Source of the DNA: Candidatus Sulfopaludibacter sp. SbA3
GTDB taxonomy: Bacteria; Acidobacteriota; Terriglobia; Bryobacterales; Bryobacteraceae
Length of the DNA: 5,179 nt
Direction of reading: 5' to 3'
NCBI GenBank assembly: GCA_945900935.1
Contig: CAMDKT010000466.1
Coordinates: forward strand, 1-5,179
Of this stretch, positions 1-4,909 are shown one piece after another (the first letter of the stretch is position 1; each line of letters begins with the position of its first letter). The notes below the pieces were generated by a model. It saw only the letters and a list, made by a program, of their open reading frames with translations. It searched no databases and had not been told where the DNA came from. The translations under genes were made by a program, and so were the position numbers.

Positions 1-151
1 TTATTCCCTGACAGTTGATCGTAAACGTGTTGTTATTTCCAGAGACCGCAGGACTACAAGATCCTTTCGTAGCACTCGATCCCGCAGTTGGGGTTTGAGC
101 TTCGAGAGGAAGTGCGATACACGCAACTGCCAGAAGGCTACTGAGTGTCAT
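1..151 (-). CDS. small exported protein with a Cys-bracketed SPAVSG-NNNTF motif (C-terminal part beyond window)
   Basis: The reading frame starts at the ATG at 151-149 and stays open for 50 codons to the window edge. Residues 1-19 look like a secretion signal: a short hydrophobic run rich in Leu, Ala and Ile ending LEAQ, with possible cleavage before TPT. No charged residue precedes the hydrophobic run, which is atypical. Residues 32-47 form a motif starting CSPAVSG, followed by NNNTFTINC, whose two cysteines (32 and 47) could form a disulfide in the periplasm. The start overlaps the stop of the upstream membrane-protein gene by four bases (ATGA), so the two are probably translationally coupled. 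I do not recognise the family. Asn-rich G-N-N-N-T-x-T motifs recur in small exported proteins of unknown function, but that is a general impression only. Confidence 0.72.
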   Translation of the reverse strand, partial: MTLSSLLAVACIALPLEAQTPTAGSSATKGSCSPAVSGNNNTFTINCQGI

Positions 152-741
152 TTTGGCTTCATCCCTTTCGGCTCAATTTTGGGTGCGGTATAATTAAAAG
201 TATTTCCAGTCCCGCTGACAGCAGGGCTATCGTTTCCGGTCGTGATGTTGGATCCGGGAACGGGTACGAGGGAGGGAGTAGCTGGCTTTGGAATAGCGCC
301 AACCGCTGAATCAATCGTTGAACCTGCTGGAGCCGCAGAGGACGATGGCAACCATGTCCATATCACGAATGCGGCTACTGCAATTACGACAGTACTGGCG
401 ATTCCAAAAATCCAGGAATGTCTCTTGAATTGGGTGCGATATTCCAGCTTGTAAACGAAGAACCCGACCAAGAATAAGATGCCTATCGCCCAAGCGAATC
501 GTGCCGGACAACCAAATACCGCGCTCAGAACCGGAATGATGATTCCAGCGCACACGGTTAGCGCATTCTGCAGCGTAAACCCAACTTCACCAGCGGTCTG
601 ACAGACCGCCGCAATTAGAGAAATGGGGGTCGCTTCTTCGATCTGTTGCGGCGGATTGGCGCTCGGCTGAGAATTTACACCATCCATGCCATAAGTATAC
701 GCCATTAAAGGTGTAGTCCCTAAGCATGCCGGCCCATGCAT
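148..741 (-). CDS. hypothetical membrane protein, three predicted transmembrane helices, Pro/Ser/Thr-rich tail
   Basis: This is a 197-residue frame of no recognised family. Hydrophobic segments at about residues 60-77, 82-98 and 109-131 look like three transmembrane helices, and a basic patch (KRH, 106-108) precedes the third. The tail from about 132 is rich in Pro, Ser, Thr and Ala and low in charge, like a flexible extracytoplasmic stalk, and ends with a basic stretch. Residues 172-182 (SPAVSGTGNTF) resemble the motif in the small exported protein encoded next. The ATG at 741 is chosen because it overlaps the TAA of the upstream frame (TAATG). In-frame ATGs at residues 13 and 19 are alternatives, and none has a clear Shine-Dalgarno. 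A TATACT hexamer lies just upstream of the third ATG and could allow a near-leaderless start there. The gene is probably co-expressed with the downstream exported protein through a 4-base overlap. Confidence 0.8.
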   Translation of the reverse strand: MHGPACLGTTPLMAYTYGMDGVNSQPSANPPQQIEEATPISLIAAVCQTAGEVGFTLQNALTVCAGIIIPVLSAVFGCPARFAWAIGILFLVGFFVYKLEYRTQFKRHSWIFGIASTVVIAVAAFVIWTWLPSSSAAPAGSTIDSAVGAIPKPATPSLVPVPGSNITTGNDSPAVSGTGNTFNYTAPKIEPKGMKPK

Positions 742-825
742 TACTCGCCAACCGCAAACCCGCCGCCACCAAATACATGCGCCACGCTCGCCTCGGCCAA
801 AGCGAGTGTTGCAGCTAAATCGTCA

Positions 826-847
826 CCGTCCAGTCACCCGTCCAGTC
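826..847. repeat. 12-bp-period tandem repeat
   Basis: CCGTCCAGTC occurs at 826-835 and again at 838-847, a period of 12 bases, with a partial CCGTCC at 851-856. On the minus strand the repeat reads GACTGGACGGGT followed by GACTGGACGGT. It carries the TGA that interrupts the short minus-strand frame. Two copies of a short unit can be gained or lost by replication slippage. Confidence 0.8.
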
Positions 848-884
848 CGCCCGTCCCATCCATTGCGCAGATGACCCAATCACA

Positions 885-894
885 CCCCCCCCCC
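885..894. repeat. ten-base C tract (G10 on the coding strand)
   Basis: Ten consecutive C residues are seen, read as G10 within the short minus-strand frame, where they encode the end of a Ser-Gly-Gly-Gly stretch. A tract of this length is prone to slippage in cells and to sequencing error. With nine G the frame would run to a TAG near 812 instead. With eleven it would stop at once. Confidence 0.85.
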
Positions 895-1013
895 GAAAAC
901 GTCCCCTCGATGTCGATGACCCGCCCGATGACGCCGCGAAGATCGATACGCCAAACTCGGACGGCGATGCCTTCATTCATCGCCGCACCCTCGTTTTTTG
1001 CGAGATTCCAGTT

Positions 1014-1042
1014 TTGAACTTCCTGACAGTCGGCCCAATATC
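1014..1042 (+). promoter_or_regulatory. weak candidate promoter for the toxin-antitoxin pair
   Basis: TTGAAC at 1014-1019 and AATATC at 1037-1042 are separated by 17 bases, a fair -35 but a poor -10 hexamer. They lie upstream of the antitoxin ribosome site, in the 105-bp gap between the divergent transcription units. RHH antitoxins usually bind their own promoter, so an operator would be expected here, but I see no clear palindrome. Confidence 0.25.
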
Positions 1043-1085
1043 CCTTACCCTGAAAAGAGACGCAGACAATCTAAGGAACTCGGCC

Positions 1086-1352
1086 ATGAGCTTAACCGTT
1101 GATCTCTCGAAGGAAGCTGAAGCCGCCCTAACCTCGCAGGCGCGGGCCGCCCACATGTCTGCGGAACGATATTTATCCCAGATCATCGAGAGCGCCCTTA
1201 AACGTCAGCATCGCCTCGCCGCTGAAAATCTGGCGCAGCATCTCGACCATATGGCTTCCCAAGTTCTACCCGACACGACTCCCGAGGAAATGGAAGAGGC
1301 TTTAGAAGCGGCCCTGTCGGCCGCCCGGCCCCGGCGCAGTTGGCATCAGTGA
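1086..1352 (+). CDS. ribbon-helix-helix-like antitoxin of a PIN toxin-antitoxin pair
   Basis: This 88-residue protein is probably the antitoxin that neutralises the PIN toxin encoded next and represses their shared promoter. Residues 1-40 fit the ribbon-helix-helix pattern: a short strand (MSLTVDLS), a first helix (about 9-22, EAEAALTSQARAA), a turn, and a second helix (about 25-40, SAERYLSQIIESALK). Such proteins bind DNA as dimers through the paired strands. The acidic, helical C-terminal half (about 43-82) is the expected toxin-binding region. The ATG at 1086 is preceded by TAAGGA at 1072-1077 with 8 bases between. An in-frame TTG at 1014 would add 24 residues with no homologous look and is not favoured. 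The TGA stop overlaps the toxin's GTG (GTGA), typical of tight coupling. The assignment rests on fold pattern and context, since the sequence is not family-specific. Confidence 0.82.
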   Translation: MSLTVDLSKEAEAALTSQARAAHMSAERYLSQIIESALKRQHRLAAENLAQHLDHMASQVLPDTTPEEMEEALEAALSAARPRRSWHQ

Positions 1353-1807
1353 GGATTGTTCTCGATACCAACATCCTGGTGCGCGCGAACCCTAAAGTCT
1401 CACCGGCTGGTCTGGCGCGCGATCTCCTTCTAACCATCGTTTCCGCCAACCAGCATACCCTCATTCTTTCGTCAGCCATTTTGGTCGAGGTGCGGCGAGT
1501 ACTGAACTATCCCCATGTCCAGACTCGCTGGCCTCTCACTGAAGAAATGATCGCTCAGTATGCCGCATTTCTTGAAGCGGCGGCCTTCTGCGTGGAAGTG
1601 CCGGAGTTTCCTCCGGCTGTCGTCGTGAAAGATCCGGACGACGATCCTATTTTGCAGACCGCAATTCTCGGGTACGCGGATGTGCTCTGTACCCGCGACG
1701 TCGATTTTGCGCACGATCTGGGCAAAGAAGTTTGCCGCGAGCGCGGCATCCGAATACTATCTGACATTGATCTCATCCGGGAACTTCGTCGAACGGCAGA
1801 GTCTTAA
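1349..1807 (+). CDS. PIN-domain ribonuclease toxin (toxin-antitoxin system toxin component, PIN family)
   Basis: This 152-residue protein is a PIN-fold, metal-dependent endoribonuclease that would cleave RNA when freed from its antitoxin. Counting from the GTG, it starts with RIVLDTNILVRA, the hallmark first strand with catalytic Asp6. Glu47 lies in LVEVRRVL, the acidic cluster in KDPDDDPIL spans about 94-102, and Asp117/Asp119 sit in CTRDVDF, so the full acidic active site is present. Length and motif order match the subfamily annotated as 'putative toxin-antitoxin system toxin component, PIN family'. The GTG at 1349 overlaps the antitoxin stop and gives the usual N-terminus. A TTG at 1340 would add three residues. 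There is no separate ribosome site, so translation is likely coupled. Nothing suggests damage, so the pair looks functional. Confidence 0.92.
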   Translation: MRIVLDTNILVRANPKVSPAGLARDLLLTIVSANQHTLILSSAILVEVRRVLNYPHVQTRWPLTEEMIAQYAAFLEAAAFCVEVPEFPPAVVVKDPDDDPILQTAILGYADVLCTRDVDFAHDLGKEVCRERGIRILSDIDLIRELRRTAES

Positions 1808-2345
1808 AGGGCGTTTGCCAAAGCGGGAACGCGAACTGTATAAGCCGCGCCCAAACTCTGGCGTCATCAATTGATAAATCGGCGTCATGGTCCCCGACGG
1901 CCTCGCCGCCGGTACCCAACTAGACTTCAGTATTGCTATTCCAGGAGTTCGCGGAAACCGATCAATCTACAAGGGTTAACGATTCGCCTGCAGACAGGGT
2001 CGCCGGGATGATCTTTGCAATCAATGCTTCAGCACAATCCGTAGAAAACTCGAAAATGCAGTTTCGAGTTTTCTACGCAGGGCTCTCGCGCAATGTCCGT
2101 ATCTATTTGAGAACAATAGGCTTACTTTACGACTACTCAGGGCGGTTTCCAAGACTTTCGAAAATCGCTCCAAAATTCGGATAAAGCGAAGCGAGCGGAA
2201 CGGCTCCAAAGGCAAACGCCAGCAAGTATGCGCGCAAATTGTCGCGAGCGCCCTGGAATAAACGGGCCTTACATGGTTTTCGAAGCGTGTTACGCCCTCT
2301 TGGACAATGTCGATCTGAGGAGTTCGCGCGCAAAGGAAGGAAATT
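1808..2345. other. intergenic region without a convincing gene
   Basis: These 538 bases follow the toxin gene and precede the recombinase. Short frames exist on both strands, but none has a ribosome site, a recognisable motif or coding-like base use. The notable content is a perfect 15-bp inverted repeat at 2041-2076, an 8-bp palindrome TTTCGAAA at 2156-2163 that repeats part of its arms, and the ribosome site AGGAAGG at 2334-2340. No clear terminator or promoter is seen. Recombination sites for the adjacent recombinase could lie here, but none can be identified. Confidence 0.6.
2041..2076. repeat. perfect 15-bp inverted repeat with 6-base loop
   Basis: GTAGAAAACTCGAAA at 2041-2055 is exactly complementary to TTTCGAGTTTTCTAC at 2062-2076, with ATGCAG between. 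There is no T-run after it, and it is about 240 bases past the toxin gene, so a simple intrinsic terminator is unlikely. It may be a small palindromic intergenic repeat, a protein-binding site or a recombination-related structure for the recombinase about 270 bases downstream. Confidence 0.85.
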
Positions 2346-3326
2346 ATGAGCGTCTCACACCGGCATCGCTGCGATGACCGGCGAGTTACCGATGGCGAAG
2401 AGGATGGCAGCCGATCCGCCCGCGGCATGTCGCTGCGGCACGCGGTTGACGAATACCTTCTATATCTGAAGGCGGTAGGAAGAAGTCAGGCCACCACAGC
2501 GTCCTACTCCGTCAGTCTCGCCATGCTGACCGCAACGGTTCCGGAAGAGTTTCCGCTCTCGGCGCTGTCGGCCGATTTCCTGGTCAATTGGATGGCTTCC
2601 CTAAAGGTGCCAAACGCAATCGGGCAACGAAAATCCGAAACGACGTTGAACCGCTTCCGCACTACTTACCGCGCCTTCGCGCGCTGGGCGTTCGAATCGG
2701 GCCGGATTCCGTTTAATCCCGCCCTGCTGTTGCATATGGCCCAGGTCGATTCCCCGCGCACACCGGCGATTACACTGCTGGAAATCCGCAAACTGCTCGA
2801 TACCATCCGGCATTCCGGAGACCCGCTGCGATTGCGAGACGAAGCTCTGTTCCGGACCTATGCGATGACCGGAATACGCCGTACAGAAGCGCTTACTCTC
2901 GCCATTTCCGACTATAACGCGGAGGCGGCCACGCTTACCGTCAACTGCGGCAAGGGTCGGCAGATCCGCACCGTACCGGTGGCCGATTCGTTAGGTTCGC
3001 TGCTCCAACAGTGGCTGGAACACCAGTTCCCAGCGGGCGCAGTTCGCTCGGGAACTCTTTTCGGCGATAGACTCTCCGGACAGGCGCTTAGTCCCCGCCA
3101 AGCCAACGCGAGATTCCAGCACTGGCAGGGCTTGGCCGGGCTTTCAGGGGGTCTGACGATTCAGTCGTTCCGCGTTGGGTTCGCCACGGTGTTGCACGCC
3201 GATACCAGCGACCTGATGCTGCTTTCCCGCGCTCTCGGGCATCGCGATGTACGTCCAATTCAACGTTATATCGATCCGGCTACGGAAAAGCTGCGGCTGG
3301 CGATCGAGAGGAGTTTCAGCGGGTAG
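2346..3326 (+). CDS. tyrosine recombinase/integrase (XerC/D-like), complete
   Basis: This 326-residue site-specific recombinase cuts and rejoins DNA through a phosphotyrosine link. Residues 28-135 form the SAM-like core-binding domain (from MSLRHAVDEYL) and about 140-326 the catalytic domain. Visible catalytic positions are Arg178 in TGIRRTEAL, Lys203 in CGKGRQ, Arg276 in QSFRVGFAT, His299 in ALGHRDV and Tyr308 in IQRYID. The HxxR box reads QSFR, so Gln273 replaces the usual first His. The ATG at 2346 has a very strong AGGAAGG at 2334-2340 with 5 bases between, which settles the start despite a charged, disordered-looking first 27 residues. It stands alone with no accessory factor beside it, and its sequence is not like the RIT-type recombinases downstream. 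Substrate and target site are unknown. It may move a genomic island or be the remainder of one. Confidence 0.93.
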   Translation: MSVSHRHRCDDRRVTDGEEDGSRSARGMSLRHAVDEYLLYLKAVGRSQATTASYSVSLAMLTATVPEEFPLSALSADFLVNWMASLKVPNAIGQRKSETTLNRFRTTYRAFARWAFESGRIPFNPALLLHMAQVDSPRTPAITLLEIRKLLDTIRHSGDPLRLRDEALFRTYAMTGIRRTEALTLAISDYNAEAATLTVNCGKGRQIRTVPVADSLGSLLQQWLEHQFPAGAVRSGTLFGDRLSGQALSPRQANARFQHWQGLAGLSGGLTIQSFRVGFATVLHADTSDLMLLSRALGHRDVRPIQRYIDPATEKLRLAIERSFSG

Positions 3327-3686
3327 CCAGCCAGCGGCGAGGCGCGTGTTGCACATCGCCCGATTCGCCCGGCTGGCGTGAAACAGCAAGGCGTGGATCG
3401 AATCGGCTGATCTCCTCAGCGACAAGGGGCCGAGTCTGGTATGTTCTGGCTCCGCGGGCGTTCATCTGTACTGTAGCAGGGCGAATTCCCCGGGTCGAAA
3501 CCTACAGTTCGGCAAAGACCAGGAAGTGCTTGCGGTCTTCACCGTGCGCGGGCGCCTACTGAGAAAATTCGCAATCCCCGGAGGGACAGATTTGTGTGAA
3601 GCGCCGCGGCGCGGATGATGCCGACTGCCTTCGCGTTCTCGATCTTGTTCTCAGGGCCGGTCAGATTTGCCGAGCGCTACCGGGTC
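3327..3686. other. debris between recombinase and element end
   Basis: No intact plus-strand gene is present. On the minus strand there is a gene-tail-like frame (3539-3676), a second short tail-like frame ending in KHFLVFAEL and a TAG (3502-3555), and a 49-codon frame (3316-3465) without a ribosome site. An 8-bp inverted repeat, CCGATTCG at 3360-3367 with CGAATCGG at 3399-3406, is close to chance expectation. The stretch reads as remnants of one or more older minus-strand genes. Confidence 0.5.
3539..3676 (-). pseudogene. C-terminal remnant of a minus-strand gene, ending at the mobile-element boundary
   Basis: A 45-codon minus-strand frame without a start begins right beside the repeats that mark the element end and runs to a TGA at 3541-3539. 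It opens RSANLTGPENKIENAKAV and continues with a helix-like segment. The SANLT string followed by N-x-E and a hydrophobic GII run loosely recalls the region after the second HKD motif of phospholipase D-like proteins, but the match is short and weak. It may instead be an unrelated gene tail or non-coding. The upstream portion would be on the far side of the element if the element inserted into this gene. Confidence 0.3.
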
Positions 3687-3716
3687 TTATGTTGAGTTCC
3701 GGATTATGTTGAGTTC
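3687..3716 (+). repeat. two 13-bp direct repeats at the element end
   Basis: TTATGTTGAGTTC occurs at 3687-3699 and again at 3704-3716, a 17-base period, separated by CGGA. The repeats stand just outside the recombinase leader and where the minus-strand remnant stops. They are likely recombinase-binding repeats at the left terminus of the element. Confidence 0.8.
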
Positions 3717-3770
3717 ACCGGGCGGACCATTACGGGACGGGCTGTTCGTGGCGAACAGCTAAACATAATC
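3702..3770. repeat. inverted repeat arms flanking a hairpin at the left end of the element
   Basis: GATTATGTT at 3702-3710 is exactly complementary to AACATAATC at 3762-3770, so a third, inverted copy of the core repeat lies about 50 bases inside. The longer match is imperfect: GAAC before the inner arm and GG after it also pair with the outer arm when small gaps are allowed. Between the arms is the hairpin at 3741-3759. Such paired sites are usual where a tyrosine recombinase binds both sides of a crossover. Confidence 0.65.
3741..3759. repeat. 8-bp hairpin in the element terminus
   Basis: GCTGTTCG at 3741-3748 pairs with CGAACAGC at 3752-3759 around a TGG loop. It sits inside the larger inverted-repeat arms and upstream of the recombinase gene. 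It could be part of the recombination site or a control element in the leader; no T-run follows. Confidence 0.7.
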
Positions 3771-3800
3771 GGAATCTGATCCTGCGATGCTCTTTCTCGT

Positions 3801-3814
3801 CGGCTTGAAAGCCG
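3801..3814 (+). promoter_or_regulatory. small hairpin next to the ribosome site of the first RIT recombinase
   Basis: CGGCTT and AAGCCG pair around GA immediately before GGAAAGGA, which lies about 5 bases upstream of the ATG at 3827. The hairpin abuts the ribosome site and may influence initiation. The ribosome site itself fixes the start. Confidence 0.4.
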
Positions 3815-3826
3815 GAAAGGAAAAGC

Positions 3827-4909
3827 ATGATCGAAGAGTTCTTCAAACAGAAATCCACAGTTGCCAGACTGCAATCGGGGCCGATGGCTCAACAGTTGCC
3901 GTCTATCGCCGAGGCCCTCCATCAAGAGCGGTATCCACCAGAGACGATCAGACGATACGTGCGCGTGGCCGATGGGCTCGGCCGTTGGCTGAGCGAGCAT
4001 GGGCTGAGTCTCGCCGAGACAGACGAGACTATCCTGGCTCGTTACCGAGGCGATACCGGCAGGAGACACAAGAGTCAGCTTCGCGCCGCTGGACGCGGGT
4101 TGGCAAAGCTGCTCGCGTTGCTTCGCGCGCAAGGTGCTGTCGGCGAGCCGGTCCGAAGTACCGGCAGCGAAGGGGACAGGCTGGTAGCAGCCTTCGATTT
4201 CCATCTTCAGCACGTTGCCGGACTGATGCCGGGTACACGTTCCTGGTATCTGCGTTATGCAATGTTGTTCGTGAAGGCGACGGCCGACGCGGAATCATTC
4301 GATATCGCGAAGGTTACACCACAGGCAATCACCGATTTCGTATGCGCGGAGGCGGCAAAACTCAAGCCATCGGCGTGTGCCGCTCCGGCCACTGGGATGA
4401 GGGTTTTTCTACGGTATCTTGTAACGTCCAGGGGGCTTCCGCCTGGGGTGACTGGCGCAGTCCCGACCATCCGGCAGTGGAAGCTCGCGTCGTTGCCCAA
4501 GCACCTAACTTGCGACGAGCAGTCGCCGGCAGGGAAACGTGATCGAGCTATCTTGCTCTTACTTGTCCGGCTCGCGTTGCGCGCTGGAGAGGTTGCGCGT
4601 CTTCGCCTTTCAGATATTGATTGGAGAGAGGGGGCGGTGCGCATCTATTCCGCGAAATCCGTGCGGGAACGAATGCTGCCCCTGCCGAGTGACGTTGGCC
4701 AAGCTCTGGCGGAATACCTGCGCGACAGCCGGCCAACGAGTGCGCAGCCTTATGTTTTCCTGCGAACCAGTGCGCCGTTCAGCCCAATCACTGGTTGCAG
4801 CACCGTCAGAGGCATCGCCAAGCGTCATCTCAAGCTCGCCGGAATCTCGATCCCCGGGTTGAGCGCGCACTCTTTCAGGCACACAGCGGCAACCCAAATG
4901 GTCAGGCGT
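3827..4909 (+). pseudogene. first RIT-type tyrosine recombinase (RitA-like), catalytic C-terminus missing
   Basis: Starting at the ATG with GGAAAGGA upstream, about 361 residues are clearly a RIT-type recombinase: MIEEFFKQKS and ARLQSGPM at the N-terminus, core-binding helices to about residue 215, then the catalytic domain. Arg252 (LRAGEVARL), Lys277 (SAKSVRER) and His348/Arg351 (HSFRHTAATQMV) are present. After MVRR the usual GH motif and the Tyr nucleophile are absent. Instead the DNA passes directly into the next recombinase start in another frame. The original frame stays open, unrelated and Arg-rich, to the window edge. Relatives are about 400-420 residues, so roughly 40-55 residues are missing. 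A second gap is likely at residues 229-233 (TCDEQSPAGKRD), where relatives carry about 10-14 more residues. Without Tyr it cannot do strand cleavage. A gene finder might call it as a longer intact frame. Confidence 0.85.

Larger units (their letters stand above)
741..980 (-). pseudogene. short gene interrupted by an in-frame TGA inside a 12-bp tandem duplication
   Basis: On the minus strand an ATG at 980-978 is preceded by GAGGGTG with 8 bases between GAGG and the ATG, a credible ribosome site. The frame runs 48 codons to a TGA at 836-834, then continues in the same frame for 30 more codons to a TAA at 743-741, which shares its last base with the ATG of the membrane-protein gene. Codon third positions are G/C-rich. 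The first part has a strand-like pattern (VRVWRIDLRGV, GRVIDIEG) and the part after the TGA looks helical (DDLAATLALAEASVAHVF). Removing one 12-base unit of the local tandem repeat would give one open frame of 75 codons, so the TGA probably arose by duplication. No family is recognised. It could instead be a real 48-residue protein, or be read through at UGA. The opposite-strand frame is Pro/Ser-rich and less convincing. Confidence 0.5.

Noticed and set aside
736..1017. Plus-strand frame of 93 codons starting with ATG
   Set aside because: It is Pro/Ser-rich without a ribosome site, and it mirrors the minus-strand frame, which has better codon use, a ribosome site and a coupled stop.
977..1186. 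Minus-strand frame ending in ATGA overlap with the short gene at 980
   Set aside because: It lies largely antisense to the antitoxin gene, is Arg-rich and has no motif. The overlap is probably chance.
1808..1835. Possible terminator after the PIN toxin (GCGTT / AACGC)
   Set aside because: There are only five pairs with a long loop and no T-run.
1933..2184. Plus-strand 83-codon frame from a TTG
   Set aside because: It has no ribosome site, spans the perfect inverted repeat and has no recognisable motif, so it is treated as intergenic.
2021..2428. Minus-strand 135-codon frame
   Set aside because: Composition is shadow-like (Arg, Ser, Leu rich), and it overlaps the recombinase start and its strong ribosome site on the other strand.
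3360..3406. 8-bp inverted repeat CCGATTCG / CGAATCGG with 31-base spacer
   Set aside because: It is short and widely spaced in GC-rich DNA, with no terminator or element context, so chance is a sufficient explanation.
3316..3465. Minus-strand 49-codon frame (begins MNARGARTYQ) tail-to-tail with the recombinase
   Set aside because: Composition is plausible, but there is no ribosome site, a competing frame covers the same stretch, and no family is recognised.
3787..4542. Plus-strand 251-codon frame
   Set aside because: It is an Arg-rich shadow of the RIT recombinase, which is read one base on and shows clear family motifs.
4539..4862. Plus-strand 107-codon frame inside the recombinase region
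   Set aside because: It is a shadow frame rich in Cys and Arg. The true catalytic domain is in the frame of 3827.
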